From an uncultured Erythrobacter sp. (lineage in GTDB: Bacteria; Pseudomonadota; Alphaproteobacteria; Sphingomonadales; Sphingomonadaceae), in the NCBI GenBank assembly GCA_913061345.1, contig CAJXTZ010000002.1:1-64000 (forward strand): a stretch of DNA of 64,000 nt, read 5' to 3'. Below the pieces are notes generated by a model. That model had not been told where the DNA came from. It saw only the letters and a program-made list of their open reading frames with translations, and did no database searches. The position numbers and the translations under genes are program-made. This document shows positions 46,361-54,966 of the stretch, in pieces. Position 1 is the first letter of the stretch. Each line of letters begins with the position of its first letter.

Positions 46361-46870
46361 TTACTGCTCGTCGCTGACCGGCGCGTCACCCGCCGCGCGT
46401 ATCGCGACCGGGAAGCTGCACTTGTCGCCGCGTACGTCCGTAAGCGTGACTTCCCCCTCGCTGCCTGCCGCCATATCGGCGGGCAGGCCCATCACCATCA
46501 CGTGCTTGCCGCCGGGCGAAAAGCTCAGCGTCTCGCCGGGCTCGATTGACTGCTGGATAAGCTCCTGCATATCCATCTTCCGGCTCCACTCCGACGTCTC
46601 ATGCAGCATCGCGCTCTGCGCGCCAAGCAGATCGGCGCTGCGGATCGTCCAGGGCTGGGCGGTGGTGTTGGCGACGGTGAAATAGGCAGCCGCAGGGTTA
46701 CCTTCGACCGCAGGCAGCGAAAGCCAGCCGTCAGTCACTTCGATACCCGGCACGCAATCGGTATCTGCGACAACCTCGGCCTCATCCGCAGTATTGTCTC
46801 CGCAGGCGGCGGTGCCGAGCACGAGACCCAGAGCCGCGGTGGATGCCAAAATACGCTTGCTATTCATCAT
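46361..46870 (-). CDS. PCu(A)C copper chaperone lipoprotein
   Basis: This 169-residue protein has a lipoprotein signal with lipobox TAAC. The mature domain is PCu(A)C: WLSLPAVEGNPAAAYFTVAN, then the copper site MLHETSEWSRKMDMQELI and SFSPGGKHVMVMGLPADM, giving the H/M-Xn-M-Xn-H-x-M ligand set. It delivers Cu(I) to the CuA site of cytochrome oxidase in the periplasm. The partner Sco-type gene is not adjacent. The first of two consecutive ATG codons is used. Confidence 0.9.
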   Translation of the reverse strand: MMNSKRILASTAALGLVLGTAACGDNTADEAEVVADTDCVPGIEVTDGWLSLPAVEGNPAAAYFTVANTTAQPWTIRSADLLGAQSAMLHETSEWSRKMDMQELIQQSIEPGETLSFSPGGKHVMVMGLPADMAAGSEGEVTLTDVRGDKCSFPVAIRAAGDAPVSDEQ

Positions 46871-46914
46871 AAACCCCTTCGAAAGAACGGGCGGATTTCT
46901 AGAGTGCGCAGTCC

Positions 46915-46945
46915 CTTGTGCCAAGCGAAAGCGCACCTATATCCG
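46915..46945 (+). promoter_or_regulatory. RpoH (sigma-32) promoter of dnaK
   Basis: CTTG at 46915-46918 is followed, after 17 bases, by CCTATATCCG at 46936-46945. This matches the alphaproteobacterial RpoH consensus CTTG-N17-CYTATNTNNG at every defined position. The transcript would start near 46952, about 90 bases before dnaK. It explains heat induction independently of HrcA. Confidence 0.8.
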
Positions 46946-47041
46946 CCCTCGATACACAGCTTTTATCGAGTTGCGGCATGGGTCTTGCCAGTCATGGGAG
47001 GCCGAACGCGCAACGTCCAACTTTGAAAGAGATGGGGAATT

Positions 47042-48979
47042 ATGAGTAAGATTATCGGTATCGACCTTGGCACCACCAACAGCTGCGTCGCCGTGATGGA
47101 AGGCGGCAAGCCCAAGGTTATCGAAAATTCCGAAGGCGCGCGCACGACGCCGTCTATCGTGGCATTCACCAAGGATGACGAGCGCCTGATCGGCCAGCCG
47201 GCAAAGCGCCAGGCCGTCACCAATCCCGACAACACGCTGTTTGCCATCAAGCGACTGATCGGTCGCCCGTTCAACGATCCGACCACCAAGAAGGACATGG
47301 ATCTCGTTCCTTACGACATCGTCAAGGGCAAGAACGGCGATGCGTGGGTCGAAGCGGGTGGCGAAGAATATTCGCCCAGCCAGATTTCCGCCTTCATCCT
47401 GCAGAAGATGAAGGAAACCGCTGAGAGCTATCTTGGCGAAACCGTTTCCAAGGCCGTGATTACCGTTCCGGCCTACTTCAACGATGCGCAGCGCCAGGCG
47501 ACCAAGGACGCCGGCCAGATTGCCGGTCTTGAAGTGGAACGCATCATTAATGAGCCTACCGCAGCGGCGCTGGCCTATGGCATGGACAAGGACGATGGCA
47601 AGACCATCGCCGTTTATGACCTTGGCGGCGGCACGTTCGACGTTTCCGTTCTGGAAATTGGTGACGGCGTTTTCGAGGTGAAGTCCACCAATGGTGACAC
47701 CTTCCTGGGCGGTGAGGATTTCGACAACGTGATTGTCGACTATCTGGCCGAGCAGTTCAAATCGAAGGAAAACATGGACCTGAAGACCGACAAGCTCGCT
47801 CTTCAGCGTCTGAAGGAAGCTGCCGAGAAGGCCAAAATCGAGCTTTCCAGTTCGCAGACCACGGAAGTGAACCTGCCCTTCATCACCGCGCGCATGGAAG
47901 GTGGCTCGTCCACCCCGCTGCACCTCGTCGAGACGATCAGCCGTTCCAAGCTGGAGCAGCTTGTCGGCGATCTGATCAAACGTACGCTGGAGCCTTGCAA
48001 GAAGGCACTGGCCGATGCCGGCGTCGACAAAAGTGGCATCGACGAAGTGATTCTGGTCGGCGGTATGACCCGCATGCCCAAGGTACGCGAAGTCGTGGAA
48101 GAATTCTTCGGTTCCAAGCCGCATACCGGCGTGAACCCCGATGAAGTCGTGGCCATGGGTGCCGCCATTCAAGCCGGTGTCCTGCAGGGCGACGTGAAGG
48201 ATGTGCTGCTGCTGGACGTTACCCCGCTCTCGCTGGGTATCGAAACACTGGGCGGCGTGTTTACCCGCATGATCGACCGCAACACCACGATCCCGACCAA
48301 GAAGGCACAGGTCTATTCCACCGCCGAGGACAACCAGAGCGCTGTGACGATCCGTGTGTTCCAGGGCGAGCGTGAGATGGCGGCCGACAACAAGATGCTC
48401 GGCCAGTTCGACCTCGTTGGTATTCCGTCCGCACCGCGCGGCGTTCCGCAGATCGAAGTGACTTTCGATATCGATGCCAACGGCATCGTGAACGTGTCCG
48501 CCAAGGACAAGGGCACGGGCAAGGAACAGCAGATCCGCATCCAGGCATCGGGTGGCCTTTCGGACACCGATATCGATCAGATGGTTCAGGACGCCGAGAA
48601 GTTCGCCGACGAGGACAAGAAGCGCCGCGAGGCCGCCGAAGTCCGCAACAATCTCGACAGCATGGTCCACTCGACCGAGAAGCAGCTGGAAGAGAACGGT
48701 GACAAGGTCGACGCCAGCCTGAAGGGCGAAATCGAAACCGCCGTTTCGGAGGCCAAGGAGGCTCTTGAAAGCGACGATCTCGACGCAATGAAGGCCAAGA
48801 GCGATGCCTTGACACAGGTTGCCATGAAGATGGGCCAGGCCATCTACGAACAGGATCAGGCGACCGGCGCAGATGCCGCTGCCGATGCCGCGGCATCTGA
48901 AGATACCGCTTCTCCCGCCGAGGAAGAAGAGGTCGTCGATGCCGAGTTCACCGAAGTGGACGACGAAAACAAGTCCTGA
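47042..48979 (+). CDS. dnaK: molecular chaperone DnaK (Hsp70)
   Basis: This 645-residue Hsp70 folds and protects proteins with DnaJ and GrpE. It begins [19 protein letters not shown], has [34 protein letters not shown] and [16 protein letters not shown] in the ATPase domain (48 kb region). The linker is [19 protein letters not shown]. The substrate domain and lid follow, and the C-terminus ([18 protein letters not shown]) carries the usual acidic EVDD-type tail. It is driven by a clear RpoH promoter and followed by dnaJ. Confidence 0.98.
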   Translation: MSKIIGIDLGTTNSCVAVMEGGKPKVIENSEGARTTPSIVAFTKDDERLIGQPAKRQAVTNPDNTLFAIKRLIGRPFNDPTTKKDMDLVPYDIVKGKNGDAWVEAGGEEYSPSQISAFILQKMKETAESYLGETVSKAVITVPAYFNDAQRQATKDAGQIAGLEVERIINEPTAAALAYGMDKDDGKTIAVYDLGGGTFDVSVLEIGDGVFEVKSTNGDTFLGGEDFDNVIVDYLAEQFKSKENMDLKTDKLALQRLKEAAEKAKIELSSSQTTEVNLPFITARMEGGSSTPLHLVETISRSKLEQLVGDLIKRTLEPCKKALADAGVDKSGIDEVILVGGMTRMPKVREVVEEFFGSKPHTGVNPDEVVAMGAAIQAGVLQGDVKDVLLLDVTPLSLGIETLGGVFTRMIDRNTTIPTKKAQVYSTAEDNQSAVTIRVFQGEREMAADNKMLGQFDLVGIPSAPRGVPQIEVTFDIDANGIVNVSAKDKGTGKEQQIRIQASGGLSDTDIDQMVQDAEKFADEDKKRREAAEVRNNLDSMVHSTEKQLEENGDKVDASLKGEIETAVSEAKEALESDDLDAMKAKSDALTQVAMKMGQAIYEQDQATGADAAADAAASEDTASPAEEEEVVDAEFTEVDDENKS

Positions 48980-49003
48980 TCGGAAACATGATGGACAAAC
49001 CAG

Positions 49004-49034
49004 CCGCCACCGACGCAACCCGCGCCGGTGGCGG
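49004..49034 (+). promoter_or_regulatory. stem-loop between dnaK and dnaJ
   Basis: CCGCCACCG (49004-49012) pairs perfectly with CGGTGGCGG (49026-49034) around a 13-base loop. It starts 24 bases after the dnaK stop and ends 20 bases before dnaJ. Similar intercistronic hairpins stabilise dnaK mRNA or reduce dnaJ output. No T-run follows, so read-through is expected. Confidence 0.55.
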
Positions 49035-49054
49035 TGAGGTTTGGGGGTTCACGA

Positions 49055-50179
49055 ATGTCTGCGACTGAAGTCGATTTCTACGAATTGCTGGGTGTATCCC
49101 GGAACGCCGACGGGGCGGCGGTAAAATCCGCCTATCGCAAAATGGCGATGAAGTACCACCCGGACCGTAATCCGGGCGATACCGATGCAGAAGCAAGGTT
49201 CAAGGCCTGTAGTGCCGCCTACGAAGTGCTGAAAGATCCGCAAAAACGCGCAGCCTATGACCGGTACGGCCACGAAGCCTTTCAGCAGGGCATGGGTGGC
49301 GGTTGCCAGGGCGGCGCCGAGTTCAGCGATCTGGGCGATATTTTCGAAACCATCTTCGGCAGCGCGTTCGGCGGCGGTGGCGGTGGGCGAACCCGCGCAC
49401 GGCGCGGTGCCGATCTTCGTTATGACATGCAGATCAGCCTCGAGGATGCATTTCACGGCAAGTCTTCGCAGATCACCGTGGAAGTCGCGGCGACCTGCGA
49501 TACTTGCGAAGGGTCCGGTGCGGAACCGGGTACTGGCAGGCGCCGTTGCGAACTGTGCCACGGCCACGGCAAGGTTCGCGCGCAACAGGGCCTGTTCGTC
49601 ATCGAACGCCCGTGCCCCACGTGCAGCGGCCGCGGTGAGGTATTGGAGAAGGCCTGCTCCGATTGTCGTGGCGAAGGCCGGATCGATCGGGAACAGGTCC
49701 TCGACGTGGAAGTCCCACCCGGCGTGGACAATGGCACGCGCATCCGCCTTTCAGGCAAGGGCGAAGCTGGCCCGATGGGTGCACCTCCCGGCGATCTCTA
49801 CATTTTCGTCCATATCAAGGAACACCGTGTGTTCCAGCGCGAGGGCACGGCATTGTTCACCCGTGTGCCGGTCAGCTTCACCGTGGCCGCCCTTGGCGAT
49901 ACGATCGAAATTCCCGGTCTTGATGGCGAAACCCACGCAATAGATATTCCGGCTGGAATCCAGTCGGGCAAGCAGCTGCGCAAGCGCGGAGCTGGCATGC
50001 CCGTGTTGCAGGGGCGCGGACGTGGTGATCTGGTGGTGGAATTGATGGTGGAAACACCCACCAGGCTCTCATCTCGCCAGAAGGAAATCCTGCGTGAGTT
50101 CCGTGAGACGGAGACGGGCGACGAATGTCCCGAAAGCCGTGGCTTCTTTGACAAGTTGAAGGATGCGCTGGGGAGCTAG
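49055..50179 (+). CDS. dnaJ: chaperone protein DnaJ (Hsp40)
   Basis: This 374-residue type I Hsp40 delivers clients to DnaK. The J domain carries the HPD in KYHPDRNPGD and runs DFYELLGVSRNADGAAVKSA onward. A G/F linker (GSAFGGGGGGRTRARRGA) follows. Four zinc-finger repeats are intact: CDTCEGSG, CELCHGHG, CPTCSGRG and CSDCRGEG. The C-terminal substrate-binding domain includes VPPGVDNGTRIRLSGKGEAG. The ATG at 49055 has GGGGG about 8 bases upstream; an earlier in-frame start is less natural. Confidence 0.97.
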   Translation: MSATEVDFYELLGVSRNADGAAVKSAYRKMAMKYHPDRNPGDTDAEARFKACSAAYEVLKDPQKRAAYDRYGHEAFQQGMGGGCQGGAEFSDLGDIFETIFGSAFGGGGGGRTRARRGADLRYDMQISLEDAFHGKSSQITVEVAATCDTCEGSGAEPGTGRRRCELCHGHGKVRAQQGLFVIERPCPTCSGRGEVLEKACSDCRGEGRIDREQVLDVEVPPGVDNGTRIRLSGKGEAGPMGAPPGDLYIFVHIKEHRVFQREGTALFTRVPVSFTVAALGDTIEIPGLDGETHAIDIPAGIQSGKQLRKRGAGMPVLQGRGRGDLVVELMVETPTRLSSRQKEILREFRETETGDECPESRGFFDKLKDALGS

Positions 50180-50197
50180 GCAATTCGCAGGCTGATG

Positions 50198-52516
50198 TCA
50201 GTCTTCGCCCAGTTTGCGGATAATTTCTTCGCGCAGGGCTGAAACCAGCCTGCCGCTGCAATTGTCACGCGTGTTTTCTTCGTCGCAGATCGCCAGAAAT
50301 GCGTCTCGCTTGACGGCAAGGCATTCGGTCTGATCAAAACCGCCGGGAACGGTAGAACAGACAAGGTCGATCATCCTTTCTGCGCCATGCAACCGGCCCC
50401 ACAAGTAATCGTTCTCGCGGTAGGCACGGCTGAAGAATGCGCCGAAGTTGAAAAACTCCGTCCCGCGTAACGTTGCCGACGTGCCACCATCGCGTATGGC
50501 CGTTGCATCTTCCGGACTGATGCGATCTACCTTTACCGGGTCGAACTCGGTCAGACCCTCGTTGCGAAGGAGGGGGAGGGTGGCAACATCGTAAAACGGA
50601 AAACCCAGGTAGGCCAGCAGCGCCCGCCTGCGCAGATTCTTGGGCATTGCTTCCAGTGCCTCGCAAAGGATCTCTTCGGCAGCCTCGTCCGCTTGCCGCA
50701 GGGCGCGCCTCTCTGCCAGCGCATCCAGAAACGCACCGGGCTGCTGTATCACCTGCGCTGCAATGTCCGCGAAATCCGGGCCGAGATTCTCCGGATCTTC
50801 CTTGGCAAAGTAGAGCCGCAGGGCGCGGTAGACCGCATCGCGCGCATCCTGCAACCTATCTTCCGGAATGTCGGGATCATGCTCCCAGTCGCGTGACAGG
50901 CGCCGCGCCAGCAGTCGCAGCCGGCGAATACGAAAGGCCAGGTCGTGGTCGCGAAAGAAGATGATAGCCAGCTCGCTCGCCCCGCCCCCAATTCCGGCGC
51001 TTAGATTGCTCATGTCGCGCGCCTCGATTTCTTCGCGCAGGCGCGCGGCGATTTCGGGTATGGGCGGCAGGTCAGAGCGGTTTGCCGCCTTGCATGCCAG
51101 ATCAGCCAGCCTATCCAGTATCCCACTGAACTTGGCCTGTGCATAGGAGTGGAAAGCATAACCTGCGTTTTCTGCCGCCGCCTGTTGCGCGCGTCCGCGC
51201 CATGCCGCCAGACGCTTTCGATTGGGCCGGTCGAGAAATAACGTGTAACCGAATAACTTGTCGACTGCGCCTTCCACTTCGGGCCGCAGCGCGGCCACCA
51301 TCTTGCGCAGTTCCTCCGCCTCGCGTGTTTGCTCTTCCAACAGTTCCAGGTTGTCGCGAATCGGCTGCTCTCGCGGGATGGCCGAAAGCGAACCGGCGAT
51401 GGCGCCGAAGAAGCTTACCGGCTTGGGCTTGTCACCTTCCGTGGGTCGCGGGCGACGGGGGGAGGGGTCTATATAGACAAAGCGCCTGTCCACTTCGCGC
51501 TGTGCAGGTCGAACGCTCAGGGCCTTTATCGCGCCTTCGAAAGGGGCGTTGTTGAGCACCGAACCATCGACCAGCGCGACGTGGTCCACCGTTCCGCGTT
51601 CCACATGGGTGGGCATGATTCGTTGCAGGAACCTGTCTCTGCTGTCCCAGTCGGCGCCGCATGCCGTATCGATCTCCGCGATGCGCAAGGGAGGGAACGC
51701 GCCGGGGAAGCTTGCCGTCGCACGCGCTGCCAATGTCAGCTCGCACAAGTGCGCCAGGTCGTGCCCGCCTTCAGAAGGGGTGTGTGCGCGGAAACCGATG
51801 GGCATGCGATGTTCGGGTTCTTCCACCTGGGGCGGACTATTGAGGCGCAGCGTTTCCAGCCGCCCGCGAAAGTCGGTCGCCGTCACCAGCAGGTCAAGCG
51901 GATGGCGCGAGGGAAGAAGCGGAGCCTCGGCAGGGCCATACGACATTGCCATAAGAGCACGGTGGATCAGGCGGCTGAACCCCGAACCCGAGAATGGCGG
52001 CTCGAACCATCGACCGCGCACCAGACTGGAAATCTTGCGCCGCACCTCGTTGCGCGTTTCCACGGCAACGGTTTCCGAAACCGTATTGCCCGGTGCCCGC
52101 GTCAGATACCAGACGATCGGCCGCATATAAACGCGCGCGGCCGGTGACCATGGTCGCGCTTCGGGTTCCACAAGTTTCTCGACATCGGCATTGTTCAGCC
52201 ACAGCTCGGTCAACGGTTCCAGGCTGCGGCCTGAATGGATGGCCTGAGCCAGGAACACGGCGTTGATCCCACCAGCGCTCGCGCCGGTGACGATATCGGG
52301 CAGCACGCGCAGGCGAAGATCACGCTCCGATTCTATGCGTTGCAGCAGCGAGAGATAAACCCCCTCCACGCCATCGACATCGTCGTGACCGGAAGCATGA
52401 AAGGCGCGACTGGCACGCGCCAGCTTCCATATCTCCTTGGTGACGCCATGCATGTAGACCGCCAGGCTGACACCGCCATAGCAGACCAAGGCTATCCTGA
52501 GTTCTTTTTGCCGCAT
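50198..52516 (-). CDS. large patatin-like protein
   Basis: This 772-residue protein has an N-terminal patatin phospholipase domain. The oxyanion-hole region is CYGGVSLAVYMHG. The nucleophile elbow is G78-A-S80-A-G (IVTGASAGGINAVFLA), and the dyad aspartate lies in ALVDGSVLNNAP (about residue 320). The remaining 400 residues are helical and charged and include FRIRRLRLLARRLSRDWEHD and a C-terminal FFNFGAFFSRAYRENDYLWG. This is the architecture of the patatin-like proteins with a DUF3376 C-terminal region. No signal peptide is evident. Lipid acyl hydrolase activity is inferred from the dyad; its role is unknown. It is divergent from radA. Confidence 0.88.
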   Translation of the reverse strand: MRQKELRIALVCYGGVSLAVYMHGVTKEIWKLARASRAFHASGHDDVDGVEGVYLSLLQRIESERDLRLRVLPDIVTGASAGGINAVFLAQAIHSGRSLEPLTELWLNNADVEKLVEPEARPWSPAARVYMRPIVWYLTRAPGNTVSETVAVETRNEVRRKISSLVRGRWFEPPFSGSGFSRLIHRALMAMSYGPAEAPLLPSRHPLDLLVTATDFRGRLETLRLNSPPQVEEPEHRMPIGFRAHTPSEGGHDLAHLCELTLAARATASFPGAFPPLRIAEIDTACGADWDSRDRFLQRIMPTHVERGTVDHVALVDGSVLNNAPFEGAIKALSVRPAQREVDRRFVYIDPSPRRPRPTEGDKPKPVSFFGAIAGSLSAIPREQPIRDNLELLEEQTREAEELRKMVAALRPEVEGAVDKLFGYTLFLDRPNRKRLAAWRGRAQQAAAENAGYAFHSYAQAKFSGILDRLADLACKAANRSDLPPIPEIAARLREEIEARDMSNLSAGIGGGASELAIIFFRDHDLAFRIRRLRLLARRLSRDWEHDPDIPEDRLQDARDAVYRALRLYFAKEDPENLGPDFADIAAQVIQQPGAFLDALAERRALRQADEAAEEILCEALEAMPKNLRRRALLAYLGFPFYDVATLPLLRNEGLTEFDPVKVDRISPEDATAIRDGGTSATLRGTEFFNFGAFFSRAYRENDYLWGRLHGAERMIDLVCSTVPGGFDQTECLAVKRDAFLAICDEENTRDNCSGRLVSALREEIIRKLGED

Positions 52517-52608
52517 CGCCCACGTTGATGGCAGAACCACGCGCCGCTGGCCAGATGCACGGTTACGGGCACTTGCGTTCCGCTTTCGTTCCGATTAGCA
52601 GTTGCCGC

Positions 52609-53976
52609 ATGGCCAAGCCGAAAAAGCGTTTCATCTGTACCGACTGCGGCAGCGTATCCTCGCGCTGGCAGGGACAATGTCCGGACTGTTCCCAATGGAA
52701 TACGCTGGAAGAAGACGTGCCCGACACCAAATTCGCCGCGAAGCACAATCTGGCTAGCGGCGGCAGGGCGATTACCTTCGAAGCTCTGGATGCGCCAACG
52801 AAGCCGCTTGCGCGCAGGACTACGGGCATCGGTGAGTTCGATCGCGCGTTGGGCGGCGGGCTGGTGCCTGGCGCGGCAATCCTGATGGGCGGGGAACCGG
52901 GCATCGGCAAATCCACGCTCTTGTTGCAAGCTGCGGCAAAAATCGCACAGGAGGGTGGATCGGCAGTCTATGTAAGCGGGGAAGAGGCAACCGGGCAGGT
53001 CCGTATGCGTGCGGCGCGCCTGGGCCTTTCCAAGGCGCCGCTGAAGCTGGCGGCGGCAACATCCGTGCGCGATATCCTGACCACGCTGGGACAGGACAAT
53101 CCGCCGGACCTGCTGGTGGTCGATTCGATCCAGACGATGCATTCCGACATGATCGAAGGCGCCCCCGGTACGGTCAGCCAGGTGCGCGCCTCGGCGTTCG
53201 AACTGATCCGTTTCGCGAAGGAGCGGGGCACGGCGCTGGTGTTGGTCGGCCACGTTACCAAGGACGGCAACATCGCCGGTCCGCGCGTGCTGGAGCATAT
53301 GGTGGATACGGTAATGAGCTTCGAAGGAGAGCGCAGCCACCAGTACCGCATCCTGCGCTGTCTGAAGAACCGGTTCGGGGCGGTTGACGAGATCGGTGTC
53401 TTCGCCATGGAAGGCCATGGACTGGACGAGGTGGGCAATCCATCTTCGTTGTTTCTGTCAGGGCGGGATGAGCCCATCGCAGGCGCAGCGGTTTTCCCTG
53501 CACTGGAAGGCACGCGGCCCGTGCTGGTGGAGATACAGGCGTTGATCGTACGGCTGCAATCGGGCGCGACGCCGCGCCGCGCGGTGGTGGGATGGGACAG
53601 CGGACGACTGGCCATGTTGCTGGCCGTGCTCGAATCGCGCTGCGGCCTCAGCTTTTCGACGGCAGAAGTCTATCTTAACGTCGCGGGCGGTTATCGCCTT
53701 TCCGATCCTGCAGCGGACCTTGCCGTTGCCGCCGCGCTTATCAGCGCGCTGGCCGACAAGCCCTTGGCTGCCAATGCCGTATGGTTTGGCGAAGTTGCAC
53801 TTTCAGGCGAAATCAGGCCGGTAGCTCACGGTAACCTGCGCCAGAAAGAGGCGGCAAAGCTAGGGTTCGGCAAGGCGTTTGGACCGGCCGATGGCGGCCA
53901 GAACGTAACTGGCTTGCGATATGCAGATGTGGGCGCAGTGTCCTCTCTCGTTGACCGCGTGATGGCATCGGCATAA
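52609..53976 (+). CDS. radA: DNA repair protein RadA
   Basis: This 455-residue RecA-like branch-migration helicase processes recombination intermediates. An N-terminal zinc finger (C10-TD-C13 and CPDC) precedes Walker A GGEPGIGKST and the RadA-specific KNRFG motif in LRCLKNRFGAVDEIG. The C-terminal Lon-like domain includes EVYLNVAGGYRLSDPAADLA. The start is the ATG before AKPKKRFICTDCG; upstream codons lack a match. cvpA-like and downstream genes follow closely. Confidence 0.96.
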   Translation: MAKPKKRFICTDCGSVSSRWQGQCPDCSQWNTLEEDVPDTKFAAKHNLASGGRAITFEALDAPTKPLARRTTGIGEFDRALGGGLVPGAAILMGGEPGIGKSTLLLQAAAKIAQEGGSAVYVSGEEATGQVRMRAARLGLSKAPLKLAAATSVRDILTTLGQDNPPDLLVVDSIQTMHSDMIEGAPGTVSQVRASAFELIRFAKERGTALVLVGHVTKDGNIAGPRVLEHMVDTVMSFEGERSHQYRILRCLKNRFGAVDEIGVFAMEGHGLDEVGNPSSLFLSGRDEPIAGAAVFPALEGTRPVLVEIQALIVRLQSGATPRRAVVGWDSGRLAMLLAVLESRCGLSFSTAEVYLNVAGGYRLSDPAADLAVAAALISALADKPLAANAVWFGEVALSGEIRPVAHGNLRQKEAAKLGFGKAFGPADGGQNVTGLRYADVGAVSSLVDRVMASA

Positions 53977-53988
53977 ATCCATGTGCAG

Positions 53989-54504
53989 ATGACGGGGTTC
54001 GATCTCATTGTGCTGCTGATCGTGGGGTTAGGCGCGATCGGAGGCTTCCTGCGCGGCTTCGTGCAGGAAGTTCTCTCTATCGCCGCGTGGGTTCTGGCCA
54101 TTTTCGCCATACGCTTCCTGCATACAGACCTTACCGCGGCCATCCTGGATTTCATGGGCTCCCCCATCACGGCCTCCATCCTCGCTTTCGCGCTGCTGCT
54201 GCTTATTCCCTATGCCGCGATGAAACTGATCTCGAGCGTCGCCGGACGGTCGTCACGCAATTCCGTGCTAGGCCCGGTCGACAGGGTGCTGGGGTTTGCC
54301 TTCGGCGCGCTTAAGGGCATGCTAATCGTCGTTGTCGCATTTTCCCTGCTGGTGCTGGGGTATGATACGATCTGGGGCGCCAAAGGGCGGCCCGTATGGA
54401 TCGTCGAAGCGCGATCATATCAGTTAGTGGATGCGGGATCGCGCGCGATGGTACAGATCATCGAGGAACGTCGCGCTCGCCTGCAGGACGAAGATGCGGA
54501 ATGA
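53989..54504 (+). CDS. CvpA family membrane protein
   Basis: This protein of about 171 residues has four hydrophobic segments at its N-terminal two-thirds (DLIVLLIVGLGAIGGFLRGF; LSIAAWVLAIFAIRFLH; ASILAFALLLLIPYAAMKL; GMLIVVVAFSLLVLGY) and a charged C-terminal tail. It shows the CvpA core GFLRGFVQEVLSIAAW and DRVLGFAFGALKG. CvpA is linked to colicin V production and cell-envelope roles. The start is ATG 53989 or GTG 53983, with no clear RBS for either. It ends with ATGA overlap onto the next gene. Confidence 0.9.
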   Translation: MTGFDLIVLLIVGLGAIGGFLRGFVQEVLSIAAWVLAIFAIRFLHTDLTAAILDFMGSPITASILAFALLLLIPYAAMKLISSVAGRSSRNSVLGPVDRVLGFAFGALKGMLIVVVAFSLLVLGYDTIWGAKGRPVWIVEARSYQLVDAGSRAMVQIIEERRARLQDEDAE

Positions 54505-54932
54505 GCGCCGAGCGGCTCTACACCCCCGCAATGCTTTCTGCTGCGGTCGAACTGGCAAGCTATCCACCGCTTGGAACCGCGCAAATGCATGGGTCGGCTC
54601 GCTCTGCGGCATGTGGTTCCACGCTGGAGCTGGATATGGACCTGGATAGCGACGGGATCATTGCGAACGTCGGCCTGAAGGTTCGTGCCTGTGCTGTCGG
54701 TCAGGCTGCCGCCGCCATCTTCGCGCGACACGCTGAAGGGCGGACGCCGACAGAGATTGATACCGTACTCGCAGACCTTGTGCACTGGCTGGAAGAGAAT
54801 GGCCTGCAACCCGACTGGCCCGACCTTGCCCTGATTGCACCCGCACGCGGTTATCGCGGGCGGCACGGTGCCATGCTGTTGCCGTGGAAGGCTGCAGCAG
54901 CGGCTCTTTCCAGCGCGGCTGCGGCAAGCTAA
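54501..54932 (+). CDS. iron-sulfur cluster assembly scaffold (IscU/NifU-like) protein
   Basis: This 143-residue protein matches IscU/NifU-like scaffolds of sphingomonads. It starts RLYTPAMLSAAVELASYPPL and has a cysteine in SARSAACGSTLELDMDL, with a second in VRACAVGQAAAAIFARHAEG. Only two of the three IscU cluster cysteines can be placed this way, so it may be a variant scaffold or an Fe-S-related factor. It overlaps the CvpA stop by 4 bases. The MFS gene starts 34 bases after it. Confidence 0.8.
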   Translation: MSAERLYTPAMLSAAVELASYPPLGTAQMHGSARSAACGSTLELDMDLDSDGIIANVGLKVRACAVGQAAAAIFARHAEGRTPTEIDTVLADLVHWLEENGLQPDWPDLALIAPARGYRGRHGAMLLPWKAAAAALSSAAAAS

Positions 54933-54966
54933 CGGTCTGCCTCGAACAGTTCGCGGGGGAGAGTTC

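Noticed and set aside
46937..49018. 693-codon open frame antisense to dnaK
   Set aside because: Long antisense frames are common opposite GC-rich genes; this one is His/Gly/Leu-rich and has no family motif, while dnaK is certain.
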